30,212 bases of DNA from Syntrophomonas_B sp035447945. Its GTDB lineage: Bacteria > Bacillota > Syntrophomonadia > Syntrophomonadales > Syntrophomonadaceae. Within the stretch, counting starts at the first letter, position 1, and each line of letters begins with the position of its first letter. A program made the position numbers and the translations under genes. The notes under the pieces were generated by a model. The model searched no databases and was not told where the DNA came from. It worked only from the letters and a program-made list of their open reading frames with translations. Location of the stretch: assembly GCA_035447945.1 (NCBI GenBank), contig DAOTHZ010000020.1, forward strand, positions 1 to 30,212. The letters run 5' to 3'. Below are positions 7,525 through 16,385 of this stretch, piece after piece.

Positions 7525-8757
7525 CTATCTTTGCCCCAACAACTGCTCGATGAGTTGTTGGACCACATACCGTCCGTGTTCATAACTTAAAGCTCCCTGA
7601 AAATATGCCGTATACGGCTCACGCAGCGGCGCATCACATGACAATTCAATGGAAGAACCTTGTACGAATGTGCCGGCGGCCATCACCACGCGGTCTGCAT
7701 AACCCGGCATGTCGCCATATTCCAAGGTTACGTCGCTGTCAACCGGCGAAGCGCTCTGCACGATCTGGCAAAAGCGAATGACCTCCGCAGCATGGTTCAT
7801 CTGCACCGCTTGTACGATATCCCCACGCGCTTCCTGCCAGCGCGGAAAGACCCGGCAAGCAAAATGTTCCCCTACCCAGGCCAGCAAGCAGGCGGTTTTT
7901 AATGCCTGCAATACTGTATGCGGCGCCATAAACAAGCCCTGATAGAGGAGACGATTGTTGATTAAGCTGGCTCCCAGTTCCTTTCCCAAGCCCGGTGCAG
8001 TAATCTGAAAGGATACTTCCTCCACCAAATCCCGACGTCCCAGGATATACCCGCCGGAGGGCACCAGACCCCCACCGGGATTTTTAATCAGCGAACCTGC
8101 CATTAAATCTGCCCCCAACTGGGTCGGCTCCAGCCGATCGGTGAATTCCCCGTAACAGTTGTCCACAAATACAATCGTTGCTGGATTGGCCTGACGCACC
8201 GCGGCAATCACTTGCGTTATCTTTTCCGCCGTCAGCGCCGGACGCAGGCTGTAGCCTCGCGAACGCTGGATGAGAACCATTCTGGTCTGCGGCGAAACGG
8301 TTAGGCGGATTGCTTCCAGATCAACATCTCCATCAGGCAGGAGTGCAATTTCACGATATTTGATGCCCCTTTCAATCAGACTGCCGCGATGCGGATGATG
8401 CACGCCAATGACATTGCTCAGGGTATCATAGGGACTGCCGGTCAGCGACAACAGTTCATCGCCGGGCCTTAATACCGCCAATAAACAGGCGGAAATGGCA
8501 TGGGTGCCAGATACAATCTGGGCGCGAACCATGGCATCATCCGCACCAAACACCTGGGCATAAATGCTTTCCAATTCGTCCCGTCCCAAATCTCCGTATC
8601 CGTAACCCGACGAAAATTGAAAATGGCCTTCCCTGACCCGATGCTCCTGAAAAGCGCGCAGTACTTTGGCCTGGTTGTCATAAGCGATTGCTTCATAATA
8701 TGCAAATTGTTCATGCATGTCCTTTTCCGCTTGCCGGATCAGGTTCAATGCGTCCAT
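7525..8757 (-). CDS. YnbB-like PLP enzyme (methionine gamma-lyase / aluminium resistance family)
   Basis: This 410-residue fold-type I PLP-dependent protein belongs to the YnbB group, annotated as methionine gamma-lyase family or aluminium resistance protein. VSGTHAISA (82-90) resembles the phosphate-binding segment, FVDNCYGEF (197-205) holds the Asp that contacts the pyridine nitrogen, and GSLIKNPGGG (221-230) gives Lys225 as the probable PLP lysine. The real substrate of the group is not established. ATG 8757 follows AAGGA, which overlaps the SpoVK-like gene's stop; the gap is 16 bases, so the two are probably co-transcribed. The pairing with spoVK and glnA matches the Bacillus order. Confidence 0.85.
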   Translation of the reverse strand: MDALNLIRQAEKDMHEQFAYYEAIAYDNQAKVLRAFQEHRVREGHFQFSSGYGYGDLGRDELESIYAQVFGADDAMVRAQIVSGTHAISACLLAVLRPGDELLSLTGSPYDTLSNVIGVHHPHRGSLIERGIKYREIALLPDGDVDLEAIRLTVSPQTRMVLIQRSRGYSLRPALTAEKITQVIAAVRQANPATIVFVDNCYGEFTDRLEPTQLGADLMAGSLIKNPGGGLVPSGGYILGRRDLVEEVSFQITAPGLGKELGASLINNRLLYQGLFMAPHTVLQALKTACLLAWVGEHFACRVFPRWQEARGDIVQAVQMNHAAEVIRFCQIVQSASPVDSDVTLEYGDMPGYADRVVMAAGTFVQGSSIELSCDAPLREPYTAYFQGALSYEHGRYVVQQLIEQLLGQR

Positions 8758-8773
8758 TACTACATCACTTTCC

Positions 8774-9685
8774 TTAATAACTTAATGGCTGGGTGCCTGG
8801 CACCGCCAGGTCTTTTTCTTCAACGGTCATCAAATCTTTGCGGCTTAAATACGCCCGGTCCACCAGGCGCAGCGCTTGCTGGCGAATCGATCTCTCTACC
8901 AGATTACGCACATATCGAGCATTGCCGCTGTGCGGATGATGACCTTTCACGAATTCCTCCATGATACATTTTAATCTCCAGCGGCAGCGACTGCTCAATT
9001 CGTAGTCCCGTTCATTGTACATCTGCAAAGCAATGTTGAAAAGCTCATCACTTTCATAATCGGGAAAATTTATCTGCAACGCAAAGCGGGAACGCAATCC
9101 CGGATTGCTGAGCATAAATGCGTCCATCTCCAGACAGTAGCCGGCCAGAATCACGATCAAGTCATGGCGTTGATCCTCCATGGCCTTGACCAGCGTGGAG
9201 ATGGCCTCCTGGCCAAAATCCTTGCTGCCTCCCTGCGCCAACGTGTAAGCCTCGTCAATAAACAGAATGCCCCCGCTGGCCTTTTTTAAAACCTCGCGGG
9301 TCTTCTGCGCTGTATGACCAATATATTCGCCCACCAGATCCGCCCGTTCCACCTCCAGCAGATGGCCTTTGGACAAAATTCCGATTTCCCTGAAGATCCC
9401 TCCCAGCAGACGGGCCACACTGGTCTTGCCGGTGCCGGGGTTGCCGCGGAAAACCATGTGCATCGCAGTCGGATCTGCTTTCAGGGATTGCTGGCTGCGC
9501 CTGGTCTGGATCATGGCGTAGGCACTGATCTCGGCAATGGTCTTTTTCACTGGTTTCAGCCCAATCATCTTTTCCAGTTCGCGGAAGGCGTCGTTCTGCA
9601 AGAAAGCATGCTCTTCCGGGTTGCAAGGTGATAATATCGCCGGTCCGTCATTCCCAGGCTGGGCATACCGCATTGATATGGCCAC
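8774..9685 (-). CDS. spoVK: SpoVK-like AAA+ ATPase
   Basis: This 303-residue AAA+ ATPase is of the SpoVK/CbbX type. The Walker A GNPGTGKT is at 81-88, the pore-loop-like GEYIGHTAQKT at about 119-129, the Walker B ILFIDE at 140-145, and an arginine-finger-type NPGLRSRF follows. In Bacillus SpoVK is needed for late spore maturation in the mother cell; its substrate is unknown. The start is GTG 9685 with a weak purine-rich upstream site; an ATG 12 bases inside is an alternative with no better site. The YnbB-like neighbour supports spoVK over a general CbbX name. I looked for a sigma-E promoter in front and found nothing convincing. Confidence 0.82.
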   Translation of the reverse strand: MAISMRYAQPGNDGPAILSPCNPEEHAFLQNDAFRELEKMIGLKPVKKTIAEISAYAMIQTRRSQQSLKADPTAMHMVFRGNPGTGKTSVARLLGGIFREIGILSKGHLLEVERADLVGEYIGHTAQKTREVLKKASGGILFIDEAYTLAQGGSKDFGQEAISTLVKAMEDQRHDLIVILAGYCLEMDAFMLSNPGLRSRFALQINFPDYESDELFNIALQMYNERDYELSSRCRWRLKCIMEEFVKGHHPHSGNARYVRNLVERSIRQQALRLVDRAYLSRKDLMTVEEKDLAVPGTQPLSY

Positions 9686-9758
9686 AAAAAATCACCACTC
9701 TTCGTATTTCTAGGTTACTATATGCCAAACAGCCAAAAGTGGTGACATGGTATGCGGG

Positions 9759-11660
9759 CTAATACACGGTCGGCAGCAAGGCATCATCCAGCAGAGTCTC
9801 GAACAGGCTCTGGGACAACGGCCGATAAAAATAGTTGCCCTGGGCAATATCACAGTTCAGTGCCCGCAGTTTCGCAACCTGTTCTTCTCTTTCAATGCCC
9901 TCACAAATGATTTTAAAATTCATGTTATGAGATATATAAATCAGCCCGTTGACCAGCACTCTCCAATTCTCCTGATCCAGATTGTCAATCAGGCTTTTGT
10001 CCAGTTTGATGCAATCAAAAGGATACTCACACAAATCTTTAAAGGAAGCATACCCCACCCCGAAATCATCCAGAAACAGCCCAATGTTGAGTTTGTTGAG
10101 TTTCTCAATGTTCTGTTCGGCGTATTCCGTATCGACAATCATCGCGCTCTCCGTGATTTCAACCGCCAAACATTGATGAGGAAACGGATATTCGTCCAGA
10201 ATGGCCGTCAACCGGCCGATAAAATCTTTGTGCTGAAAGGTTTGCCGGGAAAAATTGCAGGACAGCCGCGTCATGGTCTTGCCCGACTGATGGCGTTGTG
10301 ACAGCCATTGGCATGATTTTTCAAAGATCTGAAAATCCAGTTCGCTAATCAGATTATGCTTTTCCAATTGGGGAACAAAACTGGCCGATCGTAATAATCC
10401 CCGTGTCCGGCTTTCCCAGCGAGCGAGGGCTTCCGCCCCGATAACCTTGCCGGTACGAATGTCAACAAAGGGTTGAAAGAAAGGAACAAATTCCTTGTTT
10501 TCCAAACCGCTCAGCACCTCTTGTTCAAACGCTTGGTACTCGTTTGCTTCCCGCAGCACTTCATCATCAAAGACGGCATACTGCATCCGTTTGAGGCGGG
10601 CGTATTCCTTGGCCTGAATCGCATTATACAACGCTTTGTCTGCCAACTGGTCGCCATGTCGCAAGAAATAGATACCATAATGCATCTGTATCGCGTACCC
10701 TTTTTCGCTGGCGGGTGAATAATCGATAATAGCGCGATTGAGTTCTTCAAGCCAGGCGATCATCTCTGCTTGCGAATGACTTGGTTTCACGACACAAAAG
10801 GTATATTCCGAAACCCTTGCTGCCAGTTCATCCGTTTGCAGACTTTGCCGGATGGTCCCGGCGATATGCTTCAAGAGGGAATAGACTTCATCGATGCCGT
10901 AAAGTCTGCCGATCCCTTTCATGCTGCTGTCAATTATGATAACAGCGTACAAAGAGCGGTTTTTGTCATTGATCAATTGTTGGTAATGGTAATCCAACCC
11001 GTCCAGGCTGGAGAGCCCGGTAAAGGTATCGGTATTGCGATTGGTTAAGTTGAGTTTCTTTTGTTCCCGGAGTTTTTTCGCAAGATGCATCCCCCAGCCC
11101 AGAATGATCAGCAACAGCAGCCCAGCCAGAACGATAAAAGTCATGGAAAGGCCGCTCTTTTTTCCGCTCAGATAATGCTGCAGAATGGCTTCCTTTTCTC
11201 CATCGGTCATGTTTTGCAGCGACTTTGCAAAGATACTGACCAGTTCCGGGGCGGCAGCATAGGTAAATAGAAAGGTTAGGTCAATCGGCTTGCCACTGTA
11301 ATCAACGGAAAAATTCACCCGGTCAGAGACGGTGTTCGTTGGCAGGGAGGTCAGTGCCAGCATGACTTCCACCTGTCCGTTTTGGGCCAATTCGGCAGCA
11401 TTGGCCTGGTCCGTATTAATATACTGAAACACCAGCCCGGAGTCGGCCGCTACCTGCCGGTAAAGGTCAGGTACAATCCCGGCGTATTCACGTAGCTGCC
11501 GGTCATAGTATTCCAGCGGATAAAAATCAGGATGACCTGCCACATATACAATCTTATGGCTGGCAACATAGTCTTTTTCCTGCTTGTCAAACAAAGCAAA
11601 AGGAATGAAATGAAAGATCAACATCTCGACCAGCAAGAATGTTGTAAAAGCGATTTTCAT
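9759..11660 (-). CDS. Membrane c-di-GMP phosphodiesterase: SBP-like sensor, degenerate GGDEF, EAL
   Basis: This 633-residue signalling protein should lower c-di-GMP. Order: an N-terminal hydrophobic segment (about 3-24); an extracytoplasmic domain resembling a shortened solute-binding family 3 domain (about 36-165); a membrane helix (about 173-192); a GGDEF domain whose active-site loop reads RVSEYTF (282-288), so it should not make c-di-GMP; and an EAL domain (about 385-625). The EAL residues look intact: E410-A-L, EITES (501-505), DDFGVGY (531-537), Lys552 in IKLDKS, CEGIE (586-590) and QGNYFYRPL. It is the last gene of the seven-gene surface-polymer block, 26 bases after the glycosyltransferase, so that pathway is its likely target. 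Confidence 0.88.
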   Translation of the reverse strand: MKIAFTTFLLVEMLIFHFIPFALFDKQEKDYVASHKIVYVAGHPDFYPLEYYDRQLREYAGIVPDLYRQVAADSGLVFQYINTDQANAAELAQNGQVEVMLALTSLPTNTVSDRVNFSVDYSGKPIDLTFLFTYAAAPELVSIFAKSLQNMTDGEKEAILQHYLSGKKSGLSMTFIVLAGLLLLIILGWGMHLAKKLREQKKLNLTNRNTDTFTGLSSLDGLDYHYQQLINDKNRSLYAVIIIDSSMKGIGRLYGIDEVYSLLKHIAGTIRQSLQTDELAARVSEYTFCVVKPSHSQAEMIAWLEELNRAIIDYSPASEKGYAIQMHYGIYFLRHGDQLADKALYNAIQAKEYARLKRMQYAVFDDEVLREANEYQAFEQEVLSGLENKEFVPFFQPFVDIRTGKVIGAEALARWESRTRGLLRSASFVPQLEKHNLISELDFQIFEKSCQWLSQRHQSGKTMTRLSCNFSRQTFQHKDFIGRLTAILDEYPFPHQCLAVEITESAMIVDTEYAEQNIEKLNKLNIGLFLDDFGVGYASFKDLCEYPFDCIKLDKSLIDNLDQENWRVLVNGLIYISHNMNFKIICEGIEREEQVAKLRALNCDIAQGNYFYRPLSQSLFETLLDDALLPTVY

Positions 11661-11686
11661 TTTACCCTCTCCCCTCCCCTGGGTGT

Positions 11687-13087
11687 TTATCTCAGGTTGA
11701 TTTTTTGCCGTTCAATTTTGCCCCAGTCTGTTTTTCGTCTGTTGTAGCCAATAAAGGCGGTAATCCGTACCCAGGCCATAATGAAACGCAGGACAGATAT
11801 TTCAATTACACACAAACCGGTGGCCTTGATGATATCTGTCAAGTATAGTGTCTGATTCTGCGTATAAATGCGGTTAATAAAAGCTGTCGTGGTCAAAATC
11901 ACGCCAAAGATGACATAGATCAGGAAAAACATGATCATAAACTTCACATTGATCAATTCCACCAGAAAAGCAAGCACAATCGTTATAATCCCAAACAATT
12001 CGATAAATGGTGAAGCCAGCTCATAAACCAGGAAATAAAAATAGGATATCCAACTGATTGCTCCAAATCGGGGATTGGCAAATACCTCCTTGTATTTCCA
12101 CATACTCTGGAAGAGTCCCAAATGCCAGCGTCTTCTTTGCGAGGTCAAATCATGCAGCCGTTCCGGAACCTGCGTCCAGCAGATCGCATCCGGCGCATAT
12201 TTGATCAGATAAGGACGATTGTTGGCCCGGCAGAATACATGCAGTTTAACCACCAGTTCCATATCCTCACCGATGGTGCTGTGATCATAACCGCCGGCAT
12301 CAATCACGATGTCTTTTTTAAACATCCCGAAAGCACCTGAGATAATCAGATTCCCGTTAAACTGATCAAGCAACAAGCGCGATGCCAGGAAAGATCTTTC
12401 ATATTCCAGCGTTTGCATGGCCACCAGTATTTTGGGCGGCAAGCGGTAATTGATCACCCGGCCCTCCATTATTTTCAGGCCATTGGAGGGTCTGACCAGT
12501 CCCCCCGCAGCAATAATGTTGTTGTCTTCGAGAATGGTATTCATAATCTCTTTGAGCGAATCCTGCTGTAACACCGAATCCGCATCCATACAGATAAAAT
12601 AAGGAAACTTGGAAGCATTAATTCCCATATTCAGAGCATCCGCCTTGCCGCCGTTTTCCTTTTTTATCAGGGTGATGGGTACCTTTTGCTGGTCGGTGCT
12701 GTAGATCGCTCGGACCGGCTTGCATTTAACAGCCCGATTTATCGGCTGGCGGATCTGTTTCATATCGAAATGTTCAATCATTTTTTGGCTGGTACTGTCG
12801 CTGGAACCATCGTCCACCACCACGATTTCGTACAATTGGTAATCCAGGCTGAGCAGTGATTTGACCGAATCAACTACCGTGACCTCTTCGTTGTAAGCCG
12901 GAACAATAATGGTAATCGGCATATAATAATCGTGGTTCAGCACATTCTTTAGCCGTTCTTTTTTCCGTTTATCAAACAAAACAGTGCCGCCAACGATGAC
13001 AGACAAGAACAAAAAGGTGGAATACCCTATCAGATAAGCGATAAAAAATATTCCAGTATATTCTATTACAATCCTAATGAAATCCAT
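11687..13087 (-). CDS. Membrane glycosyltransferase family 2, BcsA/PgaC-like processive synthase
   Basis: This 466-residue GT2 probably polymerises and exports a polysaccharide. An N-terminal helix pair (about 5-36) is followed by the GT-A domain: VDDGSSD (91-97), the sugar-nucleotide DAD (168-170), GED (273-275) with the catalytic Asp, and the processivity motif QRRRW (317-321). Three to four C-terminal helices follow. Unlike BcsA it has no PilZ domain, so any c-di-GMP effect must be indirect or through another protein. It lies between the HEAT-like gene (12-base gap) and the EAL gene (26-base gap). The sugar donor cannot be told from the sequence. Confidence 0.9.
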   Translation of the reverse strand: MDFIRIVIEYTGIFFIAYLIGYSTFLFLSVIVGGTVLFDKRKKERLKNVLNHDYYMPITIIVPAYNEEVTVVDSVKSLLSLDYQLYEIVVVDDGSSDSTSQKMIEHFDMKQIRQPINRAVKCKPVRAIYSTDQQKVPITLIKKENGGKADALNMGINASKFPYFICMDADSVLQQDSLKEIMNTILEDNNIIAAGGLVRPSNGLKIMEGRVINYRLPPKILVAMQTLEYERSFLASRLLLDQFNGNLIISGAFGMFKKDIVIDAGGYDHSTIGEDMELVVKLHVFCRANNRPYLIKYAPDAICWTQVPERLHDLTSQRRRWHLGLFQSMWKYKEVFANPRFGAISWISYFYFLVYELASPFIELFGIITIVLAFLVELINVKFMIMFFLIYVIFGVILTTTAFINRIYTQNQTLYLTDIIKATGLCVIEISVLRFIMAWVRITAFIGYNRRKTDWGKIERQKINLR

Positions 13088-13099
13088 CGTATCACGTTC

Positions 13100-14203
13100 C
13101 TATCCCATACTGGGTTTGAAATTGGGGTTGTACTCCATAAAGTACTGCAGGATCTCCCGGGCAAAGCGGTCATCGCCATTGATTACCTGAGCGATCTCAG
13201 CCAGGTCCATCTGCATGGAAGTCAAACTTTTGGCCGCATTGTAACGGATATACCAGTTACTGCTGGACAGAGCCTTTTGCAGTGCACCTGCCACTTCCTG
13301 ATCAGGGTAGGCGGCCAATGCCGTGGCTGCCAGCGCCGGATATTGCCAGCGGTCTTTGTCCTTGATCTGCAGAAAGGCCAGCAATTTTTCCCGAGCCGCC
13401 GGGAAGGGGTACCTGGTGAAATAGCGAATGATTGCGAATTGGACCTCCGGATGAACACTCGCATCCCCCATCAACACCGCCAGTTCTTCCTGGTAGGCAC
13501 CCGTAGTAAAGCGGAGATAGTCGAGCAAAGCCACCTGAATGGGGATACGAAATTGGAAAAGATTCTTCCAGAGAGTCTGGCTCAATTCCTGATGACTGCC
13601 TTGAAAGGTCAGCAGTCCGTCCGTCAGCAATTTACCGTGAAAATAGATTTCCAGCCGGTCCAGGATTCGGATCCCCCGCATGACGCTGGAGACGTCTCCA
13701 AAGCTGAAAAGAGCTTTCATTACATTGGCCTGACAGTGGATTGAGTCCTCCTGAAGATAGAAAAAAAGAATTTTGGCCAGCGCATCAGTATTCAAGTTTC
13801 GGGCCAGCCGTGGATGGGCTAGCACATGGGCAAAATAACTTTTACTGATGACCTTTTGTTGTTGGTATTTCCTCGCCAGAAACTCGAATATTGGACTCAA
13901 CGTACGCAGATACTCGTCAAAATAATCTTGTTGCCCGACTGCTTTGCGGTCCAGCAGTTCGGCAAAAGCCATCAGGTATTTGACCCGGGGCAATTCTTTT
14001 TGTAAATATTGCTGGTGTTGCCTGGTAACCGGCAACCCTTTTTCCAGGCGCTCCAGTTGCTTGTCGAGCAAGCGATTCAGCTTTTGGCTTCGTTTTATAT
14101 ACTGTCGCTGGTCAATCACCGTCCACAGAATCCAAAAAATATTAAAAAGGATTAGGCTGAAGCATAACCATATATACATAAGAATCATTTTTTCTACAAA
14201 CAT
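13100..14203 (-). CDS. Membrane-anchored HEAT-like repeat protein
   Basis: I recognise no named family. The 367-residue protein starts with one hydrophobic helix (about 7-29), then a charged coil-like stretch (about 33-70), then an all-helical body. The C-terminal part (about 230-350) shows HEAT-like helix pairs, for example the ALAATALAAYPDQEVAGAL and WYIRYNAAKSL stretches. Such solenoids usually bind proteins, so a scaffold or regulator of the neighbouring glycosyltransferase is plausible but inferred. It lies 12 bases upstream of the glycosyltransferase and 12 bases after the hydrolase-like gene, so the three are surely co-transcribed. Confidence 0.7.
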   Translation of the reverse strand: MFVEKMILMYIWLCFSLILFNIFWILWTVIDQRQYIKRSQKLNRLLDKQLERLEKGLPVTRQHQQYLQKELPRVKYLMAFAELLDRKAVGQQDYFDEYLRTLSPIFEFLARKYQQQKVISKSYFAHVLAHPRLARNLNTDALAKILFFYLQEDSIHCQANVMKALFSFGDVSSVMRGIRILDRLEIYFHGKLLTDGLLTFQGSHQELSQTLWKNLFQFRIPIQVALLDYLRFTTGAYQEELAVLMGDASVHPEVQFAIIRYFTRYPFPAAREKLLAFLQIKDKDRWQYPALAATALAAYPDQEVAGALQKALSSSNWYIRYNAAKSLTSMQMDLAEIAQVINGDDRFAREILQYFMEYNPNFKPSMG

Positions 14204-14215
14204 TTCCTGTCCCCT

Positions 14216-16363
14216 TTATTGCCAGCGCTGCTGCACGATATAATAGGCTGGCTTGAGTCGTTCGTGGTAACTTGCCTCGCCTGCCCATCCTTTGAGTTTC
14301 ACCCTGCCCATGGCTATCCGCTGCGAACCTGTGACAGCATCGCCAACGCCGATATACATCGCTTTGATCGGCATGTATTCCACCCCGTAGTGCGCATAAT
14401 AATCAGCGTGAATCATCATTGCGGATGGATCGGAGAAATTCAGCAACTGCCAGGGAATGCGCATTTCAATCAAGTCATCCCCATAGAAAAAATCAGCCAG
14501 CGAATTGTAACTGCTGCTTTTCGGGTTGGCGTTGCCGTGTGTCAGCGCTCCGGTCTCAATGGTCTGGTAGAGATTGTGGATAAAGCGTTCCTGGTCACTC
14601 AATTGGATAATGTCCACACCAGGATCATATTGTTTCTTTAAAACCATTCTTATCTTGTCAAAAACCGGGAGAGCCTTATCGGGAACAAATTCATAAGGCT
14701 CCAGCCCCGTGGTGGATTTTTCATACATCGCCCGCATGACATCATAACGCCGATGCACCAACACTCTGCTGTTGTTCTGCCCGTTTATCAGCATCAAAAA
14801 GTCCGCTGGTCTCTGAAAACGCACCTTATACTGGGCACTATAGTTGCTGCCGCTTTGAGGGGTTGTGTCTATCGGCAGGTACAGCATTTCATCTTGCCGC
14901 AGGTCTTTTTTCCTGACCAATAGATAAATATATTGCTCATCGTACTTCAGGGATAGCGATAGCGTCGGTTCCGCGATAATGATGTCATCTTCATTCCATT
15001 CTCCAGGCTCTCCGTCGACATAGCAGACACTCTCCTGCGCGCCCGCATCAAAGCTCAGCAAACCGTAAAATTGAACCAGGCTCTGAGCGTCATGCCAGTT
15101 TTTAACCTGATTTAGGTCTACGGCATGCTGGGTATTCCAGGCAGCATGACTCCAGTCATCCTGCCAGGCAGAGATGACCGCCCCGCAGCATCCTGCCTGA
15201 ACGATCTGCTCATACGTATCTGCCAGGAGAACTCCCTGCGCTTGCTCGGTCAGTCTTTCCTCCACCTTGCTTTCCGCGCCCCGCGCAGTCGAAAAACCAT
15301 AGCTGGTGACCAAGACCGGATAATCATAATACAGATTCAGCATGTTAATATACCCGTCATAAATGGTATTGACGTCTACTTGGGACAGATACTCTGCCAG
15401 CCGGAGTCTTTCGCTGTCCGCCAGACACTCTGTAAAATAGCGATAGTAGGAATACATGCGGTAGGAAACCACAAATCCAGACGCCACCGCGTCGGTCAGT
15501 TGGATATGATTGGCATCCACCTGGGCGACTTTATCAATCTGAATATTGACATTATACAAATATTCAAAGGGGTCGGCCGTCGGTTCGTTAATGAAGGAAA
15601 CCAGTCTTTGTTGTTTGTATTTCCCGGCTTCATAGGACAGAATCTCGTTCATGACTTCCGCCAGCATATTTTCAAAAGCGCTCGCCTCCGCCGTGGCAAA
15701 GACATATTTCCCTTGATAATGGCGTTCCGGTTCCTGATGATGGTCGGTATAGGCAATGGTATAGGGAAACCAGGTAGTTCCCACGATAAAGCCCAACGTC
15801 CAGGGAGATACGTCCTTTCGGTAATTGCCGATGCCCGCTCCCTTGTTCAGCGTGATCAGCCTTTGGCCGTGAATGACATCCACGGCGATACGGCAGTTGG
15901 TTATCAGATTTTCGAAAAATGCTTCGCTGTAGGCGCCGTTGGCTGCGTTTTGTTCATAATCGCGGACAGCAATGCTCTGCAGCAAGTAAAGGGGCTCGGC
16001 CGCCTTTTGGTTATAGTCGTAAAAAGCATTGTAAAAGGCCTCATCCATAATGTGATTAACTTTGACGGTATTGGCCCCCATCTCGCCAATCAGCTGCAGC
16101 CATCTCAGATAGGTTGGTTCATCAACTTCGTAGTCATTGGCAAAACAGCCGGGCTTGACGCTTTCCAGTTCCACGCCCTTGACTACCAGTTGCTCGAGTC
16201 GGTTTCCCTGCGACAGATAAATCCTGGCTCGATCTGTTTTCGCCATCGCATTGACGGGCTGCTCGGGATGAAAATCATAATAAAGGCCCAAAGAAAGAGT
16301 CAGGTATTGATAGATAAAATAGATCATGAGAAGGCCAAAACATACGGCAATATACTTTTTCAT
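14216..16363 (-). CDS. Membrane-anchored glycoside-hydrolase-like protein (clan GH-A type)
   Basis: This 715-residue protein has an N-terminal signal/anchor helix (about 4-24) and then a region read as a GH-A-type TIM barrel: GANTVKVNHI (96-105), SFINEPTADPF with the Asn-Glu pair (259-260) typical of the acid/base, and VISAWQDDWSH (396-406) like strand 8 of related proteins. At strand 7, where a nucleophile Glu is expected (VTEYG pattern), it has VTSYG with Ser354. The C-terminal 270 residues look beta-rich and may be a carbohydrate-binding or late-domain region. It faces outside the membrane and belongs to the polymer block, so it may trim or bind the product; catalysis is uncertain because of the Ser. 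Confidence 0.62.
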   Translation of the reverse strand: MKKYIAVCFGLLMIYFIYQYLTLSLGLYYDFHPEQPVNAMAKTDRARIYLSQGNRLEQLVVKGVELESVKPGCFANDYEVDEPTYLRWLQLIGEMGANTVKVNHIMDEAFYNAFYDYNQKAAEPLYLLQSIAVRDYEQNAANGAYSEAFFENLITNCRIAVDVIHGQRLITLNKGAGIGNYRKDVSPWTLGFIVGTTWFPYTIAYTDHHQEPERHYQGKYVFATAEASAFENMLAEVMNEILSYEAGKYKQQRLVSFINEPTADPFEYLYNVNIQIDKVAQVDANHIQLTDAVASGFVVSYRMYSYYRYFTECLADSERLRLAEYLSQVDVNTIYDGYINMLNLYYDYPVLVTSYGFSTARGAESKVEERLTEQAQGVLLADTYEQIVQAGCCGAVISAWQDDWSHAAWNTQHAVDLNQVKNWHDAQSLVQFYGLLSFDAGAQESVCYVDGEPGEWNEDDIIIAEPTLSLSLKYDEQYIYLLVRKKDLRQDEMLYLPIDTTPQSGSNYSAQYKVRFQRPADFLMLINGQNNSRVLVHRRYDVMRAMYEKSTTGLEPYEFVPDKALPVFDKIRMVLKKQYDPGVDIIQLSDQERFIHNLYQTIETGALTHGNANPKSSSYNSLADFFYGDDLIEMRIPWQLLNFSDPSAMMIHADYYAHYGVEYMPIKAMYIGVGDAVTGSQRIAMGRVKLKGWAGEASYHERLKPAYYIVQQRWQ

Positions 16364-16385
16364 CTTTTCCGCTCACCTGGCTTCC

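Noticed and set aside
9686..9758. Sigma-E promoter for the spoVK-like gene
   Set aside because: CATACCAT and GCATATAG fragments occur on the reverse strand, but no pair has the right 14-base spacing.
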